NCBI RefSeq assembly: GCF_001298525.1
Contig: NZ_CP012678.1
Location: 1,612,001 to 1,676,000, forward strand
DNA: 64,000 bases
Direction: 5' to 3'
Source: Psychrobacter urativorans
GTDB taxonomy: Bacteria; Pseudomonadota; Gammaproteobacteria; Pseudomonadales; Moraxellaceae
Shown one piece after another: positions 55,955 to 64,000 of this stretch. Under the pieces are notes generated by a model. That model did no database searches. It saw nothing but the letters and a program-made list of their open reading frames with translations, and was not told the origin of the DNA. The position numbers and the translations under genes are program-made. Every line of letters begins with the position of its first letter. Positions within the stretch are counted from its first letter, which is position 1.

Positions 55955-56533
55955 ATGCGCTCAATTTATCGCTTGAGTTATAAAGAAGAACGACTGCCAA
56001 TTCCCATTCGTCGATTATTAATTTTCAATGAAATTTGTCGTATGGCTAGGCTTAAACCCAATAAGATGGTTCATTTATTACCGCATACCAAACAGGCATT
56101 TGGGGTCATGTATTTGCAAGACTGCAAAAAATATATCGCCTACGGTGGTATGTTTGAATATGCGCATGTACGGCGTGATGTGGTTGAGCAAGGCGTGCAC
56201 CGTTTACCGCATTATCAATACGTCATGTGCGCCATTACCATAAAACGGCAAGCTTTTACCAAACCTGTGCGCACGCCCGTCGAGCTGCTGTGGCACTGGC
56301 AAGATTATGTCAAAAACAGACGCTATACCTATTTAGATATTGATGAACAGCCTTTTTTTCCTGTTAATGATGAGCTGGAAATAGAATATCCACCTCACCG
56401 TTATCATGAACGTCTGGTCGCTTGCGAATATCTCCCGCTTTGGGATGAGCAAAAAATATTAGCGACACCAGCTTATAAGGATAACAAAGGGCGGTTGCGA
56501 CCTAAAGGCTATCCTGAAAAACGCTTGATATAA
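55955..56533 (+). CDS. unrecognised 192-residue basic protein inside the DpnI-type cassette
   Basis: A 192-residue protein that I do not recognise. It is rich in Arg, Lys, Tyr and His, with no signal peptide or membrane segment, and looks soluble. Visible stretches include RLPIPIRRLLIFNEICRMARLKP (basic amphipathic), a central AYGGMFEYAHVRRDVVEQG and WHWQDYVKNRRYTYLDIDEQ. A strong AAAGGAG precedes ATG 55955. It runs opposite to dpnD and the DpnI homologue and converges with the latter, leaving 10 bases between stops. Its position suggests either a host gene displaced by insertion or a third, accessory member of the cassette. Confidence 0.7.
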   Translation: MRSIYRLSYKEERLPIPIRRLLIFNEICRMARLKPNKMVHLLPHTKQAFGVMYLQDCKKYIAYGGMFEYAHVRRDVVEQGVHRLPHYQYVMCAITIKRQAFTKPVRTPVELLWHWQDYVKNRRYTYLDIDEQPFFPVNDELEIEYPPHRYHERLVACEYLPLWDEQKILATPAYKDNKGRLRPKGYPEKRLI

Positions 56534-56543
56534 GTCGGAATGG

Positions 56544-57308
56544 TTATCCTATTTTCCGATAATGCCCACGCGCTAAAAACTCAATAATGCCTTTATCGCG
56601 TAGCACTTGTAATTGCTGACGGATTTTATCTTGAATATGATGGTTATCAGGATACTTGCCTTGTAGCTCGTCAACAAAATGATAGACTTGTTTTAACGTA
56701 AACTGCTCATCAAGTCTATCAATGCATTGCCAAATATCTAATGTCCAACCACGCGCCCGCTGCGTTTGTGTGCGTAAAAACAGCGTTTGCTGAAATTGTT
56801 GGCTGACAATATTTTTTGCGATAATTTGCTGATTTTTAACCAAAAACACCTTTCCCGATTCAGGTACTTTGCGCAAATCAATATTACAGCCAACCCAACC
56901 TGCACGCCTTGCCGTCACTGACAACGGCTTACGCTTAATAATCATATCCGGCTTAAAAAAATGCTTGGGAATGATTAAAAAGTTATTGACGCTCAGCTCT
57001 TTTGAATAGGTCAAAAAGAAAAAGCTAGGATTATCCTCACTACTGATACGCTGCATCATGGTGTCATACGCGCCATCATTAATAATATGGCTCAGCGTGC
57101 CTTTTTTACTTTTAAGCTCATATTGCTCAGCACAACTGGGGCAATAAAAATCAGCGACAGGTTGATTATTGGCAAATTCGGACAATGACGGTGTATTGCA
57201 ATTGGGACAATAGCCATTATTTTTGACCCACGCTTCACTGAGCACGCGAATGATTTGTGACGGTGAATGATAGTTCTCTGCCAGTTTTTGGTTAAAATGT
57301 AGATTCAT
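56544..57308 (-). CDS. dpnC: DpnI-type methyl-dependent restriction endonuclease (GmATC)
   Basis: A 254-residue protein equal in length to pneumococcal DpnI and matching it throughout from memory: MNLHFNQKLAENY, zinc cysteines Cys34-x2-Cys37 and Cys56-x2-Cys59, and PD-(D/E)XK residues Asp53, Glu64 and Lys66 (NQPVADFYC, YELKSKKG). INDGAYDTMM, SFFFLTYSK and RRAGWVGCNIDL follow, with Trp138 at the position used by DpnI in catalytic-domain DNA contact. The C-terminal winged helix (about 184-254) ends RQQLQVLRDKGIIEF. DpnI cuts GATC only when adenine is methylated on both strands. No methylase gene is adjacent, as expected for a methyl-dependent enzyme. The start has a poor ribosome site. Confidence 0.93.
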   Translation of the reverse strand: MNLHFNQKLAENYHSPSQIIRVLSEAWVKNNGYCPNCNTPSLSEFANNQPVADFYCPSCAEQYELKSKKGTLSHIINDGAYDTMMQRISSEDNPSFFFLTYSKELSVNNFLIIPKHFFKPDMIIKRKPLSVTARRAGWVGCNIDLRKVPESGKVFLVKNQQIIAKNIVSQQFQQTLFLRTQTQRARGWTLDIWQCIDRLDEQFTLKQVYHFVDELQGKYPDNHHIQDKIRQQLQVLRDKGIIEFLARGHYRKIG

Positions 57309-57403
57309 AAATTAATGCCATTTTATTAACGTCTTATCAAATAATATTGAAAAGCGCACGGTTCAGTGCTAAATTCTAGCAAACTTCTGCCTTCCGAGTA
57401 GCC

Positions 57404-58777
57404 ATGAGCACGCCGACCCCTGAAACACCTTCTAATCAATCGCATGATAATGCTAAAAATGACACTGAACATACGGTTGATGAGCATGCCGCGACACCGC
57501 TAAGCACTGAACCAACAGCAGCTGATGAGGCGCGCGCGGAGCACACTCAGGCAGAGGATGATAGTGCAAACAACATAGAAACGGATAGCATAGAAACAGA
57601 GCACATAGAAACGGACAAGATAGCAGACGAGACAGTGCCCGCGACTGACCTCTCCCTTATCAATGAACAAAGTACCGTGCGCCGCTATAAAACAGACAAT
57701 CCCTCCTTTTTTATGCAGCGTGGCTATCAGATATTATTGGTGCTTGGGCTGATTGCTGCTTTTGTATTGGTGATGATTTATCAGACCTTATTTGGTCGGA
57801 TTACCCAGCCGCAACAGTTGGTCACCATTGAGCATGGCGATACCTATTATGGCTTGCTGCCGAAGTGGCAAAACGTGCCGCTGTTTTCGGCAAGTTTGGC
57901 AAAGCTGTATATCAAGTCGCAAGTCGATGCGCCATTGCATGCCGGTGTCTATCAATTACCGGAAAATCCATCGCTTACCAGCGTGCTAAAAGTACTCGAG
58001 CAAGGCGCAAAAGTAGCCATGGTCAAGGTGCAAGTGATAGAAGGCAAAACCTCAAAGGATTTGTACCAAACCTTACGCGATGCAAAAGGCATCAAAAAAG
58101 AAGTGCTTACCAAAGATGCAGATAATGCCAGTATCGCCCAAGCGTTGGAGCTTGATGGCATACTACCGAATGCGGTAACCAACAGCCAAGATTATATCGT
58201 CAATCATAACTTGGAAGGCTGGTTTGCACCCGATACCTATTATTATGGCGAAGGCGCAACCGATAAGCAGATACTGACTGACTTATATAAGCTGCAACAA
58301 AAAGCTTTGACCAAAGCGTGGGAGAATCGTGCGCCCAATCTGCCGTATAAAACCCCGTATGAGGCGCTAATAATGGCGTCGATTATTGAGAAAGAAACCA
58401 GCGTTGCCGAGGAGCGTCCTTTAGTATCAGCGGTATTTAATAATCGCTTTAAGAAAGGCATGCGCATGCAAACTGACCCGACCATTATCTATGGTATGGG
58501 CAGCGGCTATGAAGGTAATATTCGCCGTAAAGATATCGATGAAAAAACCTCTTATAATACCTATCAAATCGACGGTCTGCCGCCAACACCGATTTCCTTA
58601 CCATCAGCCGCATCGATTGAAGCCACCTTGCATCCGGCAGATAGTGACGTGTTGTATTTTGTAGCAACCGGTAATGGCGGTCATAAATTTACCAATAGCT
58701 TGGCAGGACACAATCAAGCGGTTAAAGACTATCTCAGCGTCATGCGTCAGAAAAAAGCGCAAGCATCTGCGCAATAA
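57404..58777 (+). CDS. mltG: endolytic murein transglycosylase MltG
   Basis: A 457-residue protein (E. coli MltG 340). The first about 100 residues are cytoplasmic, acidic and low-complexity, containing a pentapeptide repeat IETDS-IETEH-IETDK (58-72). One transmembrane helix follows (ILLVLGLIAAFVLVMIYQTL, about 109-128). The periplasmic part has a LysM-like region and the YceG catalytic domain with Glu329 in ASIIEKETS, DPTIIYGMG, NTYQIDGLPPTPI and FVATGNGGHKF. It cuts nascent glycan strands and sets their length. The pabC-mltG-tmk order of other gammaproteobacteria is interrupted only by the DpnI-type cassette. Confidence 0.94.
   Translation: MSTPTPETPSNQSHDNAKNDTEHTVDEHAATPLSTEPTAADEARAEHTQAEDDSANNIETDSIETEHIETDKIADETVPATDLSLINEQSTVRRYKTDNPSFFMQRGYQILLVLGLIAAFVLVMIYQTLFGRITQPQQLVTIEHGDTYYGLLPKWQNVPLFSASLAKLYIKSQVDAPLHAGVYQLPENPSLTSVLKVLEQGAKVAMVKVQVIEGKTSKDLYQTLRDAKGIKKEVLTKDADNASIAQALELDGILPNAVTNSQDYIVNHNLEGWFAPDTYYYGEGATDKQILTDLYKLQQKALTKAWENRAPNLPYKTPYEALIMASIIEKETSVAEERPLVSAVFNNRFKKGMRMQTDPTIIYGMGSGYEGNIRRKDIDEKTSYNTYQIDGLPPTPISLPSAASIEATLHPADSDVLYFVATGNGGHKFTNSLAGHNQAVKDYLSVMRQKKAQASAQ
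57575..57634 (+). repeat. 15 bp in-frame tandem repeat in the mltG N-terminal tail
   Basis: Units 57575-57589, 57590-57604, 57605-57619 and a diverged 57620-57634 all begin ATAG and give the pentads IETDS, IETEH, IETDK and IADET. Number changes would keep the frame. Confidence 0.8.
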
Positions 58778-58865
58778 ACTGTGTTGACCGTAAGCAATTT
58801 CAGCCATAAGTAGTTTGAGCTGTCAGCAATGATAGTCGTACGTATAATTTATATAAGGCAATGTC

Positions 58866-59552
58866 ATGTCAGTATCTTTAAATGCTAAAGCAGACGCAAA
58901 AGCTACCGAAAACGCGCTGCCATTAGGGCGCTTTATTAGCTTTGAGGGCACAGAGGGCGTTGGCAAAACCACGGCGATTGAGACGTTGTGTGCGCGCCTG
59001 CAAGCAAACGGTATTGACTATTTACGTAGCCGCGAGCCGGGCGGTAGTCCCTTTGCGGAGCGTCTACGCACCATATTGCTAGACCCAGCGACCGATATTA
59101 ATGATGATACTGAGCTGTTATTGATGTTTGCCGCGCGTTGTGACCATGTGCAACAGCTGATTATGCCTGCTCTACAACGTGGCACGTGGGTAATATGCGA
59201 CCGTTTTATCGATTCAACTGTGGCGTATCAAGGCTTTGGGCGCGCGCATGGCGATGCGGCAATGTTGGCAAAGATTGAGTCTTTAATTAGCCAATTTATT
59301 CCGCAGTTACCAGATTTGACCTTGTGGCTCGATTTGCCAGTCGATGAGGGCATGGCGCGTGCGGGCAAGCGTAGTGCTGCCGACCGTTTTGAGCAACAAG
59401 CCAGCGAATTTTTTACCCGAGTGCATGAAGGATTTGCCCTACTGGCTACCGAACATTCGGAGCGTATCTGCCGTATTGAGGCGACAGGGAGCGCCGATGA
59501 GGTCAGTGCGCGGATTTGGCAACTGGTGCAAGATAAATTCGATTTAAGCTAA
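58866..59552 (+). CDS. tmk: thymidylate kinase
   Basis: A 228-residue kinase (E. coli 213). The P-loop is GTEGVGKT (28-35), with DRFIDSTVAYQG (DR(Y/F) motif), PDLTLWLDLPVDEGMARAGKR and the LID region. The 20 N-terminal residues before FISFEG are not in the usual family length. It phosphorylates dTMP to dTDP. AAGG is 7 bases before ATG 58866. holB, which normally follows tmk, is not present; a terminator lies next. Confidence 0.95.
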   Translation: MSVSLNAKADAKATENALPLGRFISFEGTEGVGKTTAIETLCARLQANGIDYLRSREPGGSPFAERLRTILLDPATDINDDTELLLMFAARCDHVQQLIMPALQRGTWVICDRFIDSTVAYQGFGRAHGDAAMLAKIESLISQFIPQLPDLTLWLDLPVDEGMARAGKRSAADRFEQQASEFFTRVHEGFALLATEHSERICRIEATGSADEVSARIWQLVQDKFDLS

Positions 59553-59602
59553 TTTAATTTAAGCTCAGCGTGTCTTATCTGTTAAGCAGTACCAATCTCC
59601 AT

Positions 59603-59634
59603 AAAAAACCCCAACGCTAACGCTGGGTTTTTTT
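59603..59634. terminator. terminator after tmk
   Basis: Arms CCCAACG (59610-59616) and CGCTGGG (59621-59627) form a 7 bp stem with one mismatch and loop CTAA, flanked by A6 and T7. Confidence 0.75.
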
Positions 59635-59695
59635 ATTCTCGAGCGTTTCATTCAATTCAGTTTAAAGCAAAGCAACGTAATGCTTAATGAGCGTT

Positions 59696-61888
59696 CTACT
59701 CATCGTTACCTGTATTGCTATCCGTCACACTATCTGCGCTGTTATCCGTGCCATTATTTGAGTCAGGTAAACGATTGCGGTCTAACGCGCCTTTTTTAGG
59801 TTTCGGTGTGTTGTTATTATTTTTCGTATTGCCATTGGCTTTAGTGCTGCTATTTGCAGGGTCTTTTATTGGCATAGCTGCGCTGTCTTTATTTAACAGG
59901 GTATTCTCATTTATCTCACCTTCAGAGTCAGGCTTGCCCGTCATACCACGAGTCATATCACCAGTATTATCAACAATTAGCTCGTTAGCCAGTTCTTCTG
60001 CCAGCTTAATCTCTTTACGCTTTTCTGGCGCTTTAGCCGTCGCGTCAAAATGGGCATCTGCCATTGCGCGCGCTTGTTCTTGTTTGGCGGTCACATCGAC
60101 AGGTTTTGGCTGTATCTCATCATCAACAACGAGAGCCACCAGCTTACGGTCACGCGGTACTGTTCCATCGAATTTATCGGTAATCACGTGCAATTTACCT
60201 TCTTTATCAATGGTATATAGCGGCACGAATTGTTTATTGTCGGCTTTATATTGCTCAAGGCTATAAGAGTCGGTGATATTAGTGATTTTAATGCGGGCTT
60301 TTTTGGATAGCATACTGGCAAGTTTGGTATAAGTGACATCCTTGCCAAACAGCCATTTGGAATGAAAATTGGCTTGTTTATCATTGCGCTCGCTTTTCAC
60401 CTTGTCATCACTAAATTTTAAGCGGTAGATATTTTGTTCGCCAAATTCATGGCGATAATGAATCTCGGACAAGGTATTGAGTTCTTTATCCATACTCAAC
60501 GCAAATAAATGCCCAATGCCAATCAAATCCAAATGATGGTCAGCATGGTCTGAAACCGGATTGCCAAAATAAGTGCGCAAACCGCTCATCCGTGCGCTGG
60601 CAATATTGGTATAGTTATTGTGCGCGACAATCACATCAAAGCCTTGCTCTTTTAAGGAGGTCGCAATCAAAAGCGCCACAGGATTGGAGCCGACAATCAA
60701 AATACCATTGGTCTCAGGCTCACGCACACCCAGCCAGTTACCGACCATTTTTGCGCCCAAACCTTGAATCATGACCGTACCGATAATCACCATAAATACT
60801 AAGGGTACAAGCAGCTCAACGCCTTGCAAATCGTAATCTTGCAAGCGAATGGCAAATAATGAGGAAATAGCCGCCGCGACAATACCACGCGGACCAATCC
60901 AGCTTATCATCAGCTTTTCATTGGTTTTTAGATTTGAGCCGATGGAAGATGTCCAAACGGATAAGGGACGCGCCACAAACATCACGATAGCCAGTAGTAC
61001 CAAGCCGGCAAAACCGACATGGATTAAGCTGGTCAGCTCAACGCGAGCAGCAAGAATGATAAATAATACGGAGACCAATAAAATGGTCAACGATTCATTA
61101 AATTCTAAAATAGTATCGCGCGGGAATTTTGGCCAGTTGGCGAGCGCCACGCCCAGTACGGTCACGGTTAATAGCCCCGATTCGTGCTCTATATGGTTGG
61201 ATATTGAAAATAGTAATAGCACAAAGGCTAAAGTAAAGACATTGCGCAAAAATTCAGGAATCATATGCCGACGCATTAAGAACGCCAGCACCCACGCGCC
61301 TGCCAAACCTAATGCGGTTGCCAGTAGCACAATTTTAGCAAACAGCAACAGACTGCTTGCCTCGCCACCTGAGATGATATATTCATAGACCAATACCACG
61401 GCAATCGCGCCGATGGGATCAATAATAATACCTTCCCATTTTAAGATATTCGAGATGGTCTTATTTGGGCGCACACTACGCAATAATGGCGTAATCACCG
61501 TTGGACCCGTCACACACACCAGCGCCCCAAATAGCAACGCGATAATCGGATCAACATCGAATAATACATACGTTGAAAGGGAGACAATCGCAATGGTAAT
61601 CAGCACCCCAACCGATACCAATAGCTGCACGACCTTACCGTGCTGTTTAATCTCATCAAACTCTAACGTCAGCGAGCCTTCAAATAAAATAATCGCCACG
61701 CCAAGCGAGATAAAGGGAAACATCAGCTCGCCGAGTACCAAGTCGGGGTCAAAATAACCCAAAACAGGTCCAACAATAATACCAATCAATAATAAAAATA
61801 AAATGGACGGTTGCTTTAAATACCAAGCCAACCATTGGGCAGCGATACCAAGCCCAACCACGCCGGATAACAATAGGGCGGTATCCAT
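59696..61888 (-). CDS. CPA1-type cation:proton antiporter with RCK-like domain and disordered tail
   Basis: A 730-residue protein. Residues 1-390 hold about twelve transmembrane helices of the NhaP/Kef-type exchanger fold, with VCVTGPTVITPLL and WEGIIIDPIGAIAVV carrying the conserved transport Asp, and SWIGPRGIVAAAISSLFAIRL near the end. A cytosolic Rossmann-type RCK_N-like domain follows (ILIVGSNPVALLIATSLKEQ, about 398). The last 110 residues are disordered, with Asn/Asp/Ser/Lys-rich runs such as NGNTKNNNNTPKPKK. It likely exchanges Na+ or K+ for H+ and supports pH and osmotic balance. AGGAT is 8 bases before the ATG. Confidence 0.9.
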   Translation of the reverse strand: MDTALLLSGVVGLGIAAQWLAWYLKQPSILFLLLIGIIVGPVLGYFDPDLVLGELMFPFISLGVAIILFEGSLTLEFDEIKQHGKVVQLLVSVGVLITIAIVSLSTYVLFDVDPIIALLFGALVCVTGPTVITPLLRSVRPNKTISNILKWEGIIIDPIGAIAVVLVYEYIISGGEASSLLLFAKIVLLATALGLAGAWVLAFLMRRHMIPEFLRNVFTLAFVLLLFSISNHIEHESGLLTVTVLGVALANWPKFPRDTILEFNESLTILLVSVLFIILAARVELTSLIHVGFAGLVLLAIVMFVARPLSVWTSSIGSNLKTNEKLMISWIGPRGIVAAAISSLFAIRLQDYDLQGVELLVPLVFMVIIGTVMIQGLGAKMVGNWLGVREPETNGILIVGSNPVALLIATSLKEQGFDVIVAHNNYTNIASARMSGLRTYFGNPVSDHADHHLDLIGIGHLFALSMDKELNTLSEIHYRHEFGEQNIYRLKFSDDKVKSERNDKQANFHSKWLFGKDVTYTKLASMLSKKARIKITNITDSYSLEQYKADNKQFVPLYTIDKEGKLHVITDKFDGTVPRDRKLVALVVDDEIQPKPVDVTAKQEQARAMADAHFDATAKAPEKRKEIKLAEELANELIVDNTGDMTRGMTGKPDSEGEINENTLLNKDSAAMPIKDPANSSTKANGNTKNNNNTPKPKKGALDRNRLPDSNNGTDNSADSVTDSNTGNDE

Positions 61889-62303
61889 AACTTAATCCTT
61901 TTTGAAAACTTGACACACTGCCCATATCATTTTGACGGCATAATCATAACAAGAGTAAATGGCAATAAATGACAAACTGCCGCGATAAAATGGCTACAGA
62001 TACTCTCAATGTGGCGCATGAAAACGTTTTTATGGTTAAATAATTCTGTATGAATGCTAGATATGATTTGTTTGGTTATCATATCATGATTTTATTTTGC
62101 TTATCTTAAAGCCAATTTAGGCTTATTGTTATACACATAGCTATAGCAGGCGTTCTATTGCATAATTAAGTACACAGCTGCCAGACCACTAAATGGCGAG
62201 CCATTCATTTGGAATTTAGATTATTTAGCGTTTAGAATGAACCAATAAGTCAGGGTAAACTGACATCAATCTACCTATATTAAGACGGCATAAGGGCGAT
62301 AAT
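61889..62303. other. divergent spacer between the antiporter and the DegP-like protease
   Basis: 415 AT-rich bases with no supported gene. It must contain promoters for both genes; I could not identify a convincing sigma-70 or envelope-stress promoter by eye. Confidence 0.5.
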
Positions 62304-63746
62304 ATGCACAGCAAATTAACCACACAAAAAGTGCAACCTTGGCTACAGCGCAGCGCGTTAGCACTCGTCATCGGCATGACAATGACTACGGGTCTCAGCA
62401 TCGCTCTTGCTCCTAGTGCCCAAGCCGCGGTTACTACCGCTGACTTCTCAGGTTTAGTGCAGCAAGTCACGCCGGGGGTCGCGCGCGTCAATGTCACCAA
62501 AACGGTGAGTGAGGCGGAGCTTGCCAAGGCGCAAACGGCTGAGCTATTACGCCAGTTCTTTGGTGATCGTTTGCGTATCCCTGAACAAGCGGCAACACCT
62601 GCCGTTGAGCATGCTTATGGCACGGCATTTTTTGTCACGAAAGATGGTTATATGCTCACTAATCATCATGTGGTTGAAGGTGCTGATAAAATCACCGTCA
62701 CTTTAAATGACCGCACCGAGCTTGATGTGACCTTAGTAGGTAGCGATGAGCGTTCAGATGTTGCCGTATTAAAGGTAAAGGGTAGTAATTTTCCCGCCTT
62801 ACCCATTGGTAATTCTGATACCTTAAAAGTCGGGGAGCCGGTATTAGCGATTGGCTCGCCATTTGGTTTTGATTACTCGGCATCTGCGGGTATTGTCAGT
62901 GCCAAGTCGCGTAACTTTTCGCGTGAGACCAGCGTGCCCTTTATTCAAACTGACGTGGCGCTGAATCCGGGTAACTCTGGTGGACCCTTATTCAATCAAC
63001 GCGGCGAAGTGATTGGTATTAACTCGCGTATTTTTAGTGGCACGGGTGGTTATATGGGCTTGTCATTCTCCATCCCGATTGATGCGGCAATGGATATTTA
63101 TCAACAGCTTAAAACCAATGGCTCAGTCGCCCGCGCTTATATGGGTATTTATCCGCAAGATATCGACCGTAATTTAGCGGAAGTTTATAAACTATCGCGT
63201 CCTCAAGGTGCGCTGTTGACTCGTGTTGCGCCCAATTCTCCGGCACAAAAAGCAGGTCTAAAGTCTGGTGATATTATTTTGCAATATAATGATGTCAAGA
63301 TTATGGAGGCAGCCGATTTATTGAATTTAATCAATCGTGCACGTCCCAACGATACCTTCCGCGCGCAATTACAGCGTGATGGCAAGCCGTTAGTGGTGAC
63401 CGGTACGCTCAGTCCTGCGCCCAGTGATGTCCCAGCCGAAGGGAGCGATCAGCTCAATAATGACGTACGTTTGGGACTGCGTTTGCGTAACTTGACCCCT
63501 GATGAAAAAGTAGAGCTGGCAACGGATGGCAAGACGGGCGTATTAGTCACTGCAGTCGATCCTACCGGTTTAGCAGCGCGTTCAGGATTACTCGCTGGTG
63601 ACATTATCACAAATTTGCATCAAAAAAAGATTGGCAAAGTGACTGATTTTTCTAGTGCGATAGCCTCGCTACCCAAAAAAGGTGTGGTGACCATTGAAGT
63701 GATGCGTCAAGGTATCCCAGCCATTATTGGCTTGCGGATTGAATAG
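62304..63746 (+). CDS. Do/DegP-family periplasmic serine endoprotease (MucD-like)
   Basis: A 480-residue protein. A long signal peptide (about 1-41, ALVIGMTMTTGLSIALAPSAQA) directs export. The trypsin-like domain has catalytic His122 in TNHHVV, Asp152 in RSDVAVLKV and Ser225 in NPGNSGGPLF. Two PDZ domains follow (about 285-370 and 395-480; the first begins ARAYMGIYPQ, the second has GVLVTAVDPTGLAARSGL). It degrades or refolds misfolded envelope proteins. Pseudomonas mucD usually sits with algU-mucAB; those genes are not here. AAGGGCG precedes ATG 62304. Confidence 0.93.
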   Translation: MHSKLTTQKVQPWLQRSALALVIGMTMTTGLSIALAPSAQAAVTTADFSGLVQQVTPGVARVNVTKTVSEAELAKAQTAELLRQFFGDRLRIPEQAATPAVEHAYGTAFFVTKDGYMLTNHHVVEGADKITVTLNDRTELDVTLVGSDERSDVAVLKVKGSNFPALPIGNSDTLKVGEPVLAIGSPFGFDYSASAGIVSAKSRNFSRETSVPFIQTDVALNPGNSGGPLFNQRGEVIGINSRIFSGTGGYMGLSFSIPIDAAMDIYQQLKTNGSVARAYMGIYPQDIDRNLAEVYKLSRPQGALLTRVAPNSPAQKAGLKSGDIILQYNDVKIMEAADLLNLINRARPNDTFRAQLQRDGKPLVVTGTLSPAPSDVPAEGSDQLNNDVRLGLRLRNLTPDEKVELATDGKTGVLVTAVDPTGLAARSGLLAGDIITNLHQKKIGKVTDFSSAIASLPKKGVVTIEVMRQGIPAIIGLRIE

Positions 63747-64000
63747 TCATGAGCGTTAGTAATAAAGGATATTATGTGGCAAATAACATTGTATAGCTGG
63801 ACGTTTTAATGATTAACTATTGGTGATGGATTTCTAGGAATGATTTCTTAAAAAAGTCTAAAATAGTGCAAAATATTTTTACCGCGACTGAGCAATTGCG
63901 CTACACTAACTTTTAAAATGTATCGACCATAATAATGGCAATTAACAATATGAGCTGACAACAAGTAGCTGCTACATTAATAGATTAATAGCCTATCGTT
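63747..64000. other. downstream spacer at the window end
   Basis: 254 AT-rich bases after the protease gene; no gene, terminator or repeat is evident. Confidence 0.4.

Noticed and set aside
56544..57308. Interpretation as a type II system needing a cognate methylase
   Set aside because: The protein matches DpnI, which requires methylated DNA, so a partner methylase is not expected. The absence of an adjacent methylase gene agrees.
59715..61388. Two long open frames (183 and 179 codons) antisense to the antiporter gene
   Set aside because: They mirror a highly conserved transporter sequence; low-complexity and GC pattern on the opposite strand explains the open frames. No start signal or family match.
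1..64000. CRISPR array, insertion sequence, prophage, tRNA, rRNA or origin
   Set aside because: No periodic repeat-spacer array, transposase, integrase, tRNA cloverleaf or DnaA-box cluster was recognised on either strand. The DpnI-type locus has no visible integrase or direct-repeat boundaries.

Overview
The window looks like a core-chromosome stretch of a gammaproteobacterium of the Moraxellaceae, most likely Psychrobacter. The evidence is moderate GC with AT-rich spacers, proteins that read as Psychrobacter/Acinetobacter-type orthologues, the sdh-suc TCA cluster, a galE-galU-pgi-ugd-like-pgm block like the one beside Acinetobacter capsule loci, and the ubiG-mupP-yciK block shared with pseudomonads. 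I see no rRNA, tRNA, insertion sequence, prophage, CRISPR array or replication origin.

Layout. 1-10.8 kb: the end of sdhA, then sdhB, sucA, sucB, lpd, sucC and sucD, all on + and all separated by long, partly structured spacers; this covers TCA steps from 2-oxoglutarate to fumarate. 10.8-17.6 kb: UDP-sugar and hexose-phosphate genes galE, galU, pgi, a UDP-glucose dehydrogenase-like gene that has lost its catalytic residues, and a convergent phosphomannomutase/phosphoglucomutase. 17.8-25.8 kb: mazG, a ComEA-like helix-hairpin-helix protein, pcnB with a very long basic tail, folK, panB, panC, rapZ and darP. 25.9-31.2 kb: dsbA (-), ubiG, mupP, yciK, ybiI (+), then a COG0523 metal-chaperone GTPase (-). 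31.3-38.5 kb: ompR without an adjacent envZ, tex, a small secreted protein, a saccharopine-dehydrogenase-like protein, the 51-residue membrane protein YtjA, and phhB. 38.8-42.2 kb: a GNAT protein and a fatty-acid desaturase with its likely ferredoxin-reductase partner. 42.6-53.4 kb: ettA, plsB, ybaK, a CHMI-family protein, a PliG-like secreted protein, an acyl-CoA dehydrogenase, a FUSC-like membrane protein and aroE. 53.9-59.6 kb: a lipoprotein, pabC, mltG and tmk. 59.7-63.7 kb: a CPA1 antiporter and a DegP/MucD-type protease.

The most interesting accessory element lies between pabC and mltG, which are adjacent in many gammaproteobacteria. Here about 1.8 kb separates them. It carries a near full-length DpnI-type endonuclease (the methyl-dependent GmATC cutter, with PD-(D/E)XK residues, zinc cysteines and C-terminal winged helix all visible), a DpnD/PcfM-family small protein, and between them an unrecognised 192-residue gene on the opposite strand. 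If active, this system predicts that the host chromosome lacks Dam (GmATC) methylation.

Other points of note: spacers in the sdh-suc cluster carry long hairpins and a terminator-like element, suggesting mRNA processing or attenuation; many spacers contain short tandem duplications with periods of 14-30 bp, often 16; and the UDP-glucose dehydrogenase homologue appears catalytically dead. All functional statements rest on reading motifs and remembered family features. No database search was run.
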